Assembly: GCA_028023455.1 (NCBI GenBank)
Contig: JAQFVV010006735.1
Coordinates: 124,001 to 188,000 of the forward strand
Direction: 5' to 3'
DNA: 64,000 bases
Origin: Epiperipatus broadwayi
Taxonomy: Eukaryota; Onychophora; Udeonychophora; Euonychophora; Peripatidae
Shown: in pieces, positions 25,868-38,184 of the stretch
Layout of the letters: each line of letters opens with the position of its first letter
How positions within the stretch are numbered: the first letter of the stretch is position 1
Position numbers and translations under genes: made by a program
The notes under the pieces: model-generated
Databases searched by the model: none
The model's input: the letters and a program-made list of their open reading frames with translations, nothing else
What the model was told of the DNA's origin: nothing

Positions 25868-26592
25868 AGGGGATTAGCACTCTTCAACTATCTACACTAT
25901 CTCATACTATTGATACACATGACAACTCACATGTAGAAAAGATAAATATAAATTATCACCAATATATGTATTTCATGCTGAACCAACACTCATCAGTTGG
26001 TCCAGATCATCATCTCGCTCTCTCTCTCACACACACGCACACACACACATATATATATAATCAGTTTCAGTTTATATTAAGATAGCAAATATTCATACGT
26101 TAATGGACAGGCTTCAATTTACTCCAATCTCCAACTCTTCAGGTATATAAAGAATGCCTTTATTTCAAATATTACATATTAAACCTGCATCCTGCCCATC
26201 CCATTTCTATGTATTTAAATAGATAAGGTCCTATACATGAGATGTCAGAGTGATTTTGAGGTACCTCAACATGGGCTTAACAATAATATTGGCATCAGCA
26301 TGGGATTTGGGCATCCAATCATCAGATTTTCAATGGTATGGATGACTGAAGAGTTGGAGGTTGGAGTAGATTGAAGTCTGCCCATTAAAGTATGAAGATT
26401 TGCTATCTTAATATGAACTGAGCACTCATTATATGTGTGGGGGAAATGATAACATGGAGCAACTGATGAATGCTAGTTCAGCATGAATGGTGATTATTTA
26501 TTTTTTCTACATGTGTGTGGTCATGGGTATCAGTGGTATGAGATAGTGTGGACAGTTGAGTGCTTAAAAGTCTGTGTTCAAATCCCCTATAT
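25868..26592. mobile_element. Fold-back element with about 250-bp terminal inverted repeats
   Basis: The left arm (about 25868-26143) and right arm (about 26350-26592) are reverse complements with many differences. Shared words include ATCTCATAC near TATTGATACACATGA, TCATCAGTTGGTCCAGAT, TTAAGATAGCAAAT and CTCCAACTCTTCA. The interior of about 210 bp has no reading frame. A GA/CA/TA microsatellite sits in the left arm (about 26015-26058). The same family occurs at 29104-29740 and, as one arm only, at 52458-52740. Confidence 0.8.
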
Positions 26593-27015
26593 TTGTAACT
26601 TATAGGAAAGAACATTTATATGCAGTCTTTTATCCAATATGTAAAAAAAATGATAATGGGAGTCCTGATGGTCTGCGTAAATCCCCATGTCAGTTTTGGT
26701 ATTTTCAGTAATGAAAGGTATTAGGATGTTCTTTTTTCATTGACTATCTAATGCATTTTTAACTGATCATCATATATTTTGTCAGTCATTCTATGCTAGA
26801 TATTCTCATAAAATGACAGTATTGTTCTTTAGAATCAATACCCATGATTTACATTTTTATTTTGATAATTAATACGAGAAAAAGATTTTAATATTATATT
26901 GGCAAACATTCAAATTAGCTTCAAATATCAGATGCTTATTAATTAGTTTTTCTATCACATATATTATTTGCATTGTAGTGGATTAGTCTCCAGGTATATA
27001 AAATATAAAAAAAAA
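26593..27015. other. Unassigned AT-rich sequence
   Basis: No gene or element is recognised. Confidence 0.5.
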
Positions 27016-27018
27016 CAG

Positions 27019-27450
27019 GGAAAACTCTCCATATAATAGTGCCACTCAGTGCAAGCCAGAGTAATCAATGGATGCCAGAAGGCTTGTGCATTAAATCCCT
27101 ATCTAGTGCCTACTCATCCAATATCCTCAGACTAGATACTGGCTTATGGTCTTTGTCCCTGAGTAGCCTTGAATCTGAGAGTTCTACACCTAGATATTTG
27201 GTGTCTTAGAACCTAAGATCTAGGTGAAGTGCTCTCAGATCCAAGGCTTCTCACTGACGAAGGCCACAAGCCAGAAACTAGTCTGGGGATATTAAATGAG
27301 AAGGCACTAGATAGGGATTTTATGCACAAGCATTCTGGCATCCATTGATTACTCTGGATTGCACTGAGTGGCACTACTATATGGAGAGCTTTAATAACAG
27401 TTATGAGCAAGCATAAGAAATGGTGATCATGTGATATATAAAATGTATTA
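27019..27450. mobile_element. Palindromic double copy of the AGGCAAAA MITE
   Basis: The left half reads minus-sense (AAAACTCTCCATATAATAGT ... GAGTAATCAATGGATGCCAG). The right half reads plus-sense (CATCCATTGATTACTCTGG ... TATATGGAGAGCTTT). It is followed by AATAACAGTTATGAGCAAGC, the extension also found inverted at 11.47 kb. Two copies are fused around TTTGGTGTCTTAGAACC, giving a palindrome of about 370 bp. Confidence 0.82.
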
Positions 27451-27949
27451 AAAATATTATATATTATTATTTGTTTAAGTTTTTCAGCATATATATATAC
27501 ATACATGCATAAAACTGAAAACGATCTTTATAAAAACTTTTTTTTAATAAAAATATCATTACTGATATAAAAACGAGTTAAAAACCAGTAAAATATTTAT
27601 GTTAATGATGTTATTATGATATTAATGGCACAAGCAATGTTAATATTGCAGCTCTAAACAATAAACGCTTTTCAAATAAAGAAAAGGCTATTTTCCGTTT
27701 TTTTATGAAATTATTAACAAAGCTATAAAAAATGATTAAATGTAACAAAATGTCTGTTAATCAAATTACTTTAAATGTCAATACTGTTAAAAAAGTTAAG
27801 CTTGTATTAACCCAATCTCTCATACAGGCAATATTATTACTACCGTTCCAAGACTCAAAAGCTTTTCAATGAATAGTTATCATTATTTAATATATATTCA
27901 TTTAGTTTTGAAGTAAATTATTATGTTGATCATCTTTTTCTGCATTTAT
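27451..27949. other. Unassigned AT-rich sequence
   Basis: Nothing is recognised. Confidence 0.5.
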
Positions 27950-28195
27950 TGATTCACTTCTGGATGAAATTTTCTCCAAATTTAATCCACTTTCTCTGAT
28001 CCATAGATTCTCTTTTCAACATTATTCCAAAATCTTCCTTAACTCATTCATCAACCCATCTCATACGTGGTAACTTTTTAGATCTTTTACAATTTTGAAA
28101 ATTCAGTATGAGACTTTAATTGTTCTTCTATTGTCATTTCTTACATCATTATTTCCAGTCCAGCCTTTTAATTTTTTCAATGGTGTCAATTTCTT
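27950..28195 (-). pseudogene. 3' fragment of RTE family 1
   Basis: Aligns by eye to 14560-14840 of the longer RTE, for example TTTGTACAATTTTGAAA versus the parent TTTTACAATCTCTTGGAAT, and CCTTTTAATTTTTTCAATG matching TCTTTTAATTTTTTCAATG. The homology stops where the (TCTA)n array begins, so the fragment is cut by, or served as the origin of, that array. Confidence 0.75.
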
Positions 28196-28207
28196 TTGTT
28201 TCTTTTT

Positions 28208-28479
<272 letters not shown>

Positions 28480-28609
28480 CAAATATATCAATCAAACTAC
28501 AAATTTCTTTATCAAATTACTGATGCAATTAGAAATATGATTTAATATGAATGAAGTATTCTTAATGGAAATAATTTCATATTAAAATAAAACATACTTA
28601 TGTATTTGA

Positions 28610-28850
28610 AAATAAAGTTTTTATTCGTTGTGTTTTACTAGTACTTATAAATGGATATAATACTTGGACACTTGACAGAAGGGCCTTCGACTGCACTAGG
28701 AAGTATAAAGAGATTTACATTAAGAGTGATATGAAGAAATGATTCAGCACAAAAGGATTGTCATCTATGTTATTTGTGTCTCTAAGCAAAGATAGTACTA
28801 GGACATTAAGCTGTAGGAAGGTTATAAACATAAAACAACATACAAGTTAT
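28610..28850 (+). pseudogene. C-terminal fragment of RTE family 1, plus strand
   Basis: One frame reads VLINGYNTWTLDRRAFD, matching VLTFGSETWTLNRKAI of the longer element. At DNA level ACTTGGACACTT is shared exactly. Orientation is opposite to the RTE fragment at 27950-28195, so the two flank the (TCTA)n array in inverted orientation. Confidence 0.6.
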
Positions 28851-29103
28851 TGTCTTTATTATATGAATAGATAATTTTAATAATATTAAAATTCTAGGTA
28901 ATTAATTTAATAATTTTGCAAAAAATACAAACTGGCATTTAATTTTTCTAAAGTTTTAATTTATTGATTGCAAATGTTTTAGAGGCGATATATTTTTCCT
29001 ATAATTTTTCAGTATTCATCTACAGAACAAAAAAAAGTTGATTTAATGGATATCTGAAACATACAGGCTTATTTTACACCTGTGTCTGTATATGTAATAC
29101 ATA
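28851..29103. other. Unassigned AT-rich sequence
   Basis: Nothing is recognised. Confidence 0.5.
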
Positions 29104-29308
29104 GGGTATATGCGCACAGACTTTCGACCCACCACTCTCAACACTATTTCATAACACTGATACACTTGAAAACATATATATTGAAAAGATAAATAATCAC
29201 CAATATCCGTATTTCATGCTAAACCAGCAATCATCAGTTGGTTCAGATTACTATCTCTACACATATATGCTATAAGTACTTATATATATATATATATATA
29301 TATATATC

Positions 29309-29356
<48 letters not shown>

Positions 29357-29740
29357 GATAACCAATCCTCATATTTTAATGGACAGGTATTAATCTCCTC
29401 TACACTTCAACTCTTCAACCGTCCATCTAATTGAAAATCATATGATTGGATGGACGGTTGAAGAGTTGAAGTGTGGAGGAGATTGAGGCCTGTCCATTAA
29501 AGTATGAGGATTGGCTATCTTAATATATATGTGAGCACTTATAGCATATGTGTGTAGAGATGGTAATCTGGACCAACAGATGATTGCTGGTTTAGCATGA
29601 AATACGTATAGTGGTGATTATTTATCTTTTCAATATATATATGTGTTCAAGTGTAACAGTGTTATGAGATAGTGAGGAGAGTGGTGGATCGTGTGAAAGT
29701 CTGTGCGCATGTACCCTACGTATTAATGGATATCATAGAA
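29104..29740. mobile_element. Nearly complete palindromic fold-back element
   Basis: The left arm (about 29104-29425) and right arm (about 29443-29740) are reverse complements down to the centre, where CAACCGTCCATC faces GATGGACGGTTG. Near the outer ends GTATATGCGCACAGACTTTC faces AAAGTCTGTGCGCATGTACC. A TA repeat with an embedded TATCATAATATA inverted motif (29279-29353) lies in the left arm. There is no reading frame. It is better preserved than its relative at 25868-26592. Confidence 0.88.
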
Positions 29741-30810
29741 TTTGTTTACGTTCTTTCTTATATTTTCTAAAAACCTTAGAAATGTTTAAAAAAAAACTTA
29801 TACCTGAATTAGTTTTTAATTAAATTTATTTTCAATCAGCTGCATCTTTTGTTTTTGACCAAATCTTTCGTGTACTGTGTATTTAGATTCAAATACCATC
29901 CTTTTAAACACTAAAAATTCGAGTTGTTCATCAACATAAAATAACACTTTAGCAATCACATACAGTTTATCCACACATCTAATTTCTAAATTATATTGAT
30001 TGTAGAATATAAATTTGTGTTTAAAATAAAACTAGAATGAGACTTCAAATGAATGGCGAAAATTGATTAAAAGTGTAACATTTAATTAATATTACTTTCA
30101 ATTTATTTTATACTATTTTATAAAAATGTATAAAAAATATTTCATCACTTTCCAAATAATAAAGCTATATTCTTGATTTAAATATAAAAAAAAAAACAAT
30201 AGTTAAGAGTATATTATTTATTTTAGAAATTATGAAGCTTTTCATAATACTTCGTATAGAAGATCACAGTTACCTCTCTACATTTTAGACAGCAGAAAAG
30301 TTAGAAAAATATGATGTCATTTTGATCACCATTAAATGTTATTCTTAATAAAATATTTTAGAGCTAATTTTAGTTTAATTCAAGTATATTAAATAATTAC
30401 CATTTTTAAATTCTTTTTTATTCTTTTAACTTTTATACTAAAGCAAATAATAGATTTAACTTTTCAAGACAAGTCTATGATTAGCAATAACTATATTAAA
30501 AAATTATCAAACAATATCACATGATCATAGCTTACATAGACCTTATTGTTGAATCAAGAAAAAGAAATTTGTTTGGAACCTCATAAAAATTCCAATTTTT
30601 ATACATAATTCTTTGATTGTTGTAGCTTCTTAAAGCTGATTTTTCAAAAAAATCTTTGAAAGTATATTTTGAATTATTGGCCAATCCAATAACCATACAT
30701 GGTCATTATGCTTATCTGCTTCATAAATGAAATTTAATAGTCATTAATCTATGTAAAAGTAGACAAACACAAATGATAAGCCATATAGTTAATAACTGTC
30801 AAATCTATAG
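29741..30810. other. Unassigned AT-rich sequence
   Basis: No feature is supported. Confidence 0.5.
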
Positions 30811-31562
30811 TTTAAAATCCTTTTCCTGCCTCTTACGAAGCTCCTCATAGACATCTGACGTCACTCTAACTCTGCCAGTTCTTATGCTAAAAAATTCGTT
30901 TCATAGGTTTTGAATAGGTTTTTAAAAGTTCTGTAAGATGGTGCCCTCTTCCGAATTATTTTACAAGAAAAAAAAAAAAAAACGCATTTAAACCTAAACA
31001 AAGAAAGAATATCGGTTGTAATTGGTTGTTAGTGAGCTCTCAGCCGAAAAAGACATTCTGATTGGCTGGAAAGAACAAAGAAACCACCTGATCAAAGAAA
31101 ATAAAGAAAAACGCTGAGATTTTCATTTCGAATATAATTTTAAAGAATATTAAGTATATATTCAGTAATTACAAATGATTTTCAGAGAGAATATTAAAAA
31201 AAACAAAATTATTTTCGAAAAATATTGAAGATTTTAGTAAAAATATTAAAGATTTAATAAAAAGAAATATTTACTTTTCTATAACATAAAAGTCGACCTT
31301 TTTGTTTATATTATAGCTTTTATGTTGTCGAAATTGAATATTTTAGAATAAATAAATAGCAATTTATTTTTGAAAGAACTTTCGTTCTCTTCATAACCTG
31401 AAAAATTAGTATTATACTTTTTATAAACGTATCTGAGTTGAATTTAATATTATAGGCGAATATGTTTTAACAATAGGCTTTGTCTTCAGTTTGTGAGTTG
31501 GCCAATTAAAAGATTTGATTTTTACCTCATACAACCAATAATATAATTAGCGGTTAAAAGGT
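30811..31562 (+). mobile_element. About 750-bp non-coding element related to the LTR insertion
   Basis: It matches the 768-bp insertion of the LTR copies at 42031-42798 and 48731-49499 in order along its length. Shared blocks are TGACGTCACTCTAA (about 30858), AAAGTTCTGTAAGATGGTGC followed by CCTCTTC (about 30925), a CCAAT-box region with ATTGGCT (about 31060), TTTATTTTTGAAAGA before CTTTCG (about 31365), and GAGTTGGCCAATTA (about 31495). No open frame or terminal inverted repeat is seen. The CRE palindrome and CCAAT boxes suggest a Pol II promoter-like element. Confidence 0.75.
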
Positions 31563-33779
31563 TAAATGAAAGAATTGAGGACTTAATAAAATCATTAGTC
31601 AATTTGTCTTCTGATTAGAAGGTTCTATTATCATTATTTAGTAAATAATTAAGCTGTCAGAAAAAAAATCCAGGCTTGTGACTATTGTTAGTGAAATGGA
31701 TAAATGTTGCTTCTAGATTAAAGATGTATTAGGTTCAAAAATATTCAGATATTCTGGATTCAGGTTCATGTTCTTTACTGATAAAGTCTGTAAACCAGTA
31801 AGTTTTCTGGGTGATTAGTAGGATAAGCTGTATATGAATTTAATAAATATTACTGTCTAATAAGTATGAATAAGTGATTACATTTAATTCCTATTAATCA
31901 CATGATTCCAATGTACATAAAATTTTCAGACTTATAGTTTTACCAGATAAAAGAGTAAAAGATAGTTGCTAAGATCCAGAAAGTTTTAAATTGTGGTCCA
32001 AGTTTCTCACTTATAAAACTATAAGTCAGAAAACGTGGATAAAATAGTACTAAGTATGATTTAATAAACATAATCATCAAGTTTAGAATAAATGAAAGAC
32101 TAGAACTGGATTAGGATGAATAGAATTACTTTTAAAAATATTAGAAATAACATAATTACATAGAATTTGTTTAAATTTACAATGTTTGACAGTGTCTGAT
32201 TTATAATATTTGATCTTATTTGGAAAGTGCAAGTTTTGTACTCTAATGAGAACACATCCACTGGTCATGCCTATTATCTGGGGGTTGAATCTGGAGTAGG
32301 TATAACTTAAAACCATTTTTGAGGATTCCTTTAAACTTAGATTTTTTCCAGACAACCATTTCATAGTTAACGACTATAATTGTCTAATATCTATCAATAA
32401 ATAGATATATAATGAGGCTTAGTTGAATAGCAGAATAAGGATAAATAAAATAAAAATTCTCATTACTTTCAATTAGTAAACTTGCAACAAATACCTTTTC
32501 TTTATTGTTTTTCTGTAAGGAATTGTTTGAGAGGCCTTTGCTATGCAATAGGAAATTTTAAAGACAGTTTTAACTATTACTTATCTTACTAAAAATCATT
32601 AAATAAAGCTGAATATAATCACAATTTTTTAAATCTAAAATATTTATATTATCTCTTGAAACAACATAAATGCTATATTAGTAATTATATGTTGGATTAT
32701 TTTTATCATCTAATATCAATTATTAAATGTCTTTAGGAAAATATAACTTTATTTAAATTTGTTTAATAGCAATCAATTATTAGTAAAGTATTGGGGTTAA
32801 GTTTGTATTTTACTAAAGACATTTAACAACTGATGGAAGACAGCATAAATTGTACCTTATATAAAAGGCCATCTTCATAAACTTACAGATATATATGATA
32901 TATGTATTGTGCTAGATAAAAATGGACCTTTTTTCAAATTTTTAATAAAATCATGGTACTCTGTCTGCATTCCTTGTAGTGATTTGTAGATGGAATACAT
33001 CAAGTTCTTAAGAACACTGTCAAAATATACATTTATATTAAATTCAGGTACCTCTTTTCTAAAAGCAAGAACTAAACTCCTATCTTTAACTCTACTTTAT
33101 GCTTTGTGTGAATCAAAAATATAAATATAAAGTGATATTAAATTCAGATGACTTAAGAAGTAAAAAACACTTATCTTTATCATCATTTGGTGCTTAATAT
33201 AAATTAAAATATACGTTAGCTGCTAATTCTTGTTGTATACTTTTATTCTTGATCCTATAAAATTGCATAATGCCAAAAAATACAAAAAATGACTAATTAC
33301 TGTATTAGTGTCAATATGAGTTTAATAGAAATTAAAACCTAAAAATATGCTGAGCTTATTTGAAAATTGTGTAGGCTACTTTAAAAATGTTCAGTCTACT
33401 TCTACTTGAACTCTAAATCATTGGTATGGTAGACTATAAACTAATGTTCACAAATTAAATTCAGAATGGCAGATTCTTTGAGATCAAAATCTGTGAGTCA
33501 ACTCTTAAGTATGTCTCCACTGGTTCTCAAACTTTTTATATGCTGAGCAGTAAATTAATCAATTATTTATTTATCACAAGTTGCTAAAATAATGCCATAT
33601 GTATTTTGGCAATGATGATAATGAATATTTCTTATAATAAATTTGATTGTCACATAGCATATCTAAAATTTAAAAAAAAATGTCATTATTACATTTAAAA
33701 AAATTGAAGTCTAAAATAAAAATCTAGTTGATCAAATACTAATATATTTGCCTTTCTCTCTGTTTAATATATTGTCATA
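31563..33779. other. Mostly unassigned; two small inverted repeats
   Basis: No gene is recognised. A hairpin-like pair, GACTTATAGTTTTA, faces its complement at 31929 and about 32012-32030. Another pair, TTAAATGTCTTTAG at about 32724, faces CTAAAGACATTTAA at about 32813. Both could be remnants of small MITEs. The 93-codon minus frame (32083-32364) has no motif. Confidence 0.5.
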
Positions 33780-34180
33780 TAATATAGATAAAATTTTATT
33801 TTATATTAAATGCTTTTATTGGCTGTGCACTAAAAAGTACTAAAACAATTGTTTCTTCAACCATAAGTAGAATTTTTAGATTTAACTTGAAATAAAAACA
33901 TGGAGGAGTTCAGAAATTAATTAAGTCAATCCCTAGTGGTATTTTTAGATTTAACTTGGAATAACAACATAGATGATCCAGAAATTAATTGAGTCAATCC
34001 CTATTTAAGGGATTGACTTAATTAGGATTGACTTAATTAATTTCTTGACCCCCACATTTTTATTTCAAGTTAAATCTAAAAATTCCACTTGTAGTTGAAG
34101 AAACAATTATTTTATTTCTTTTTAGTGCACAGTCTGTAAAAGCATTTAATATAAAAACACTTTTTATCTCTATTATTTTT
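33780..34180. mobile_element. Fold-back element with terminal arms of about 170 bp
   Basis: The left arm includes AAATGCTTTTATTGGCTGTG, TTTCTTCAACCATAAGTAGA, TTTAGATTTAACTTGAAATA and ATTAAGTCAATCCCT. The right arm holds the complements in reverse order, ending AAAGCATTTAATATAAA. An extra internal copy of TTTTTAGATTTAACTTGGAA sits at about 33941. A diverged relative is at 60650-60980. Confidence 0.82.
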
Positions 34181-34249
34181 AAAGTTTTAATATTGACACA
34201 GTAAATGAAAATGTAAAACTATATTGTACTTTAAACTGACTGAATACTT

Positions 34250-34330
34250 ATAGTTGATATATATATATCACTAGATATTTCTGCTATAAATGTATACCAC
34301 TTATGTATATATAATATTTAGTATGTGTAC

Positions 34331-34390
<60 letters not shown>

Positions 34391-34546
34391 AAATAAACTG
34401 CACTTAATACATATAATTTTAATTTAAATCAATATCACAAATACAATATATATAAATATTGAGATATTTCTGCAAAAAGTTAATATATATTATTAATGTA
34501 TATGTTATATTTAGTATGTATACATAATTATATATATACATTATAA
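34250..34546. repeat. TA-rich dispersed repeat copies and (TA)n left of the LTR array
   Basis: Two minus-oriented copies of a dispersed motif (TACTAAATATAATAT ... GCAGAAATATCT on the minus strand) lie at about 34250-34335 and 34455-34540, with (TA)n of about 55 bp at 34333-34387 between them. Similar pieces occur at about 50500, 59990-60080 and 60590-60690 on the plus strand. Confidence 0.6.
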
Positions 34547-36074
34547 CGGGATGGCCTATTTGATAGCCCTAGTTGAGACATCAGATATAACAGAATGGCA
34601 TTTAATCATCCCAGTTGATATACCAAATATAACAGAAATGATTATATTTAATACTTGGAAATCATTAACTTAATGCTTCATAGTTAGGTTCGCCAAATAT
34701 AACAAAATGGATTATATTTAAAATCTAAGTTGGTCTTGTTAAATATAAGGAGATGATTAAATTCCCTAGAAAGAGGATATGCATTTCACTACAATCAGAC
34801 TTTGGGTCTTCAGGTAGAATGCTAGAAATGAATCGATGAAATACTAAGTCCATGATTATATCTATCTTTATTATGCTAGCTCAATAATTTTAAAATAAGT
34901 TTTAATATAATTTAGACTAATTCATCCATCTCTCATTCCGCTTTCAGTCACCATTATGCCACGATATTCAAACTCATGGAGAATTTGCAATTAGCTCTTT
35001 TCAAGGATAATTTCAAAACAAGTTATTATTTAATATGCCTTTATATAAGCATTAATTATAATTGATATTCATATGATATTTATAATACCAGCATATATAC
35101 AATATAATTCAATAATGATTAGACAAAGAGATCAAGTTAATAAATCAATATTTAATAAACAATAAAAAATATAATATAATAGTTAAATAAAATATTAATA
35201 AATAAATACGGATGAATTTTACCATTTTAAAAATATTAATAAATAATATTTTATTTAATACCCTATGATAAAATTCAATACTATAATAAACTTTCAAAAA
35301 TTAAAGAAAATAGTTTATATTAACAGATATATAAAAACAATATCTGGATTCAAAAATTAATAATTTATGTAACTTATTAATTTATTTACCATTCTTATTT
35401 ATATGTTTCATAATTACTAATATATAAGTACTATTTACAATTGTATAACTTATATATTATATGTATTTTTGATAAATAAAATACATTAAATGTTTACAAT
35501 ATTATGTAGTAAATACAATATAATCCTGTTTAAAATATCTATTAAATAATAACTATTCTTTATATCCTTCATCTAATTTGATGAATTATGTCAAGCTTTC
35601 AATTAATTATATTTAATACTAAATATAATTTTCCTATTAAGATATAATGATGCGATGCCAAATTTGAAATAAAGATAATAATAATAATAATAATAAACAT
35701 ATTAAAATAATATAAGCATTATTATAATATATATAAATAAATAATAAAGAAAACTTATTTTCCAGAGTTGAGAGCAGATATTGAAGTCTATAGTTCATAA
35801 TCCTAATGAAGATCTTTTACAAAGTATATTAATCCATTGGTATAATGATGATTTTATTTATCCTTAATTGATAAACTATTAATAATATCCAATGATTTGA
35901 TTGATATAATATGTAGTAAATATTCTTCGAATGATGATGTTCTTAATCTCCATTTTTCTATTATCATTAGATGTTCTTTTCAATTAATATTTCAAATATT
36001 TCAAAATAGCATGCAAGGTTGGTTTCAAAACCTTTACAATACAAAGCTGTTCTACTCAAAGCACATTGTTTTAT

Positions 36075-36154
<80 letters not shown>

Positions 36155-36806
36155 TCTTAAATTTATATATATCTGAAGAATAATGGAAGTGTTAAAAAAA
36201 CGTAGTTTTCAAAATACTTAAACAGACGTTCTTTTCTTTTATATTGCTATTCCTTTAAGATTTAATAGAAAATTAAAATATTTTCCTTGCAGACTTTTAA
36301 TCCACAGATTATCTTAATTTGGAAAAGTTAATATTTAAATTCCAATTGTTGAACAGTAGTATTGATAAAAGAAAAAGTTATTTAAAGAGAAATGATTTTC
36401 TTTTCTTTTCCTTAATAACAAGAGAACGAATAAATCTGCTCGTGTGTTATTATAAGTTCATACTTTATTCAAATATTAATTGTTCAATAGACATTAAGAT
36501 TTAATAATAAAATATATATAAAATTATTTATTACTCAACCTCAAATCTGGCATTTTACTCAAAAACTTGACATTAATATATATACTGTGTAAAGTTCACG
36601 TATATATAAAATCATTCATTTCAACTCCAAATCTGGCATTTTACTCAAAAGCTTAAGGTATGTATTATTTAAAACTCACATGTATATATAAATAGTATAT
36701 ATATCTATACATAATAAAATAGTCAAATAAAAATTTATATTTATAAATAATTTCATAAGAGATAAAAAACACGTTAGTCCAATAATAATAACTGGAATAA
36801 GTTACT
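34547..36806 (-). repeat. LTR copy A (without the 768-bp insertion)
   Basis: About 2260 bp, 98-99% like copies B and C by eye, but with an empty site at 35988/35989, where CAATTAAT is followed directly by ATTTCAAATA. A (TA)n stretch has grown to about 74 bp (36077-36150) against about 17 bp in copy B. In element sense the LTR ends ...CCATCCCGTTATA, near the primer-binding region. Confidence 0.88.
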
Positions 36807-37353
36807 ATTATATTTCCCCTTCCCTTCAAAAATTTAAAATTTTAATTTAAGTTAAAACTTTAAACACTTACTACTATTTTAGTATGTTCTTATAATTTAA
36901 TTGCATTTATATTTGGATTTTATGAAGGGTTGAATATTTTTTTTAACTGTTATATCTTTCCTTATACTTGGGCTATATTATTCTTTTGATAATGATAAAA
37001 AAAAAATTAAGGACTTTGATCATTAATTTTTTTTTTTTTATAAAAAAAAAAAAAAAAAAAAAAAATGTGTTTCCTTCTTGGACAACACAAATATATTTAC
37101 TAGCCTTATTCCTGCTTCTTTAAGACTTATGGATTTGAAAAGGACTAAATCAATACTAGAGTATCCATTTATTAATATGAATTGACTCTATTGTTTTTAC
37201 TTATTTCAAGGCATTAAAGAATACCCTCACCAAAGCTAATGTTCTTAATATATTTCTCTTTATATTGATCACTATTATTATTTTTTTATACAACCATATG
37301 GCTTACACTGCCCAATACTTATCTTGATGTTCACCTTATTTCTTTATATAACA

Positions 37354-37708
37354 TTACAAATAGCCAAAATAAGGTTTTAAAATTCGTGAATTATATGTAC
37401 CACGAATCTCTCCTTGGTTAATCCAAAATGCATTTGGACCTGCCTTTTTAACGATAGTACAAGGTCCTTCATATTAATGTAGAATTTGTGATATTTATTC
37501 TCTAATGGTTTACTAGGATGGAAAGTCTTTATCAAAACTTTATCTCCAACTTTAAATTTATATATATATATATATATATAAATATATAAATATATATAAA
37601 TTTAGATAGAAATCAGATATATATATATATATATATATAATTCTGATTTCTATTATTTGCCATTTTAACAAGTTGTTTATGAGCTTGTAAAATGTCATTT
37701 TTCTCCAT
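37354..37708 (-). pseudogene. Integrase C-terminal remnant, internal region 1
   Basis: It reads KNDILQAHKQLVKMAN from 37708, then a TA-repeat insertion expanded here with an extra inverted piece, then KVGDKVLIKTFHPSKP. After a frameshift it continues EGPCTIVKKAGPNAFWI and stops at about 37354. The V-G-D-K-V core, followed by G-P-(x)-I-V-K-K, is the SH3-like C-terminal fold of LTR-retroelement integrases. The catalytic core and zinc-binding domains are absent. Confidence 0.75.
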
Positions 37709-38184
37709 CTATTTTGGGTTATTAAATTATAGGTTTATATTTTTTAAAAATAATATAAGTATAATTTGATGAAAATGTAGTCATATGGATGAAAATATTT
37801 CTCCAAGACTAGTAAGTATTCTTTTTATACATACTAATATACATATACATCTATAATTGTATATTTATACATTATAGATTTATAAATTATGTTGGCATTT
37901 TATTACTTTATCATGTTAACCATTTGGTCTATTTTCTATTTTAGATCAAGTAACCAAAGATTAAATTTCATTAAACAGATGTATACATGTTTAATTTAAT
38001 TTTTCTATATCTAGTTCCTTCATCAATGTTTATGTCATCAAAATTTCTATATATACATTTTTTTAATCAAACTATAATGGGTTCAATCATTACTCATTAT
38101 CTGTTTTCATTTTCAAATGGTCACAATCCTTGAAAGTCCTTCCATAATATGTGCTTATCTTCATTAAGCACAATAATTCATGTG

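Noticed and set aside
36319-36504. 61-codon plus-strand frame conserved in three LTR copies (also 43073-43258 and 49774-49959)
   Set aside because: It is identical because the LTRs are nearly identical, and it lies opposite to the element's coding direction. No motif or selection signal is visible.
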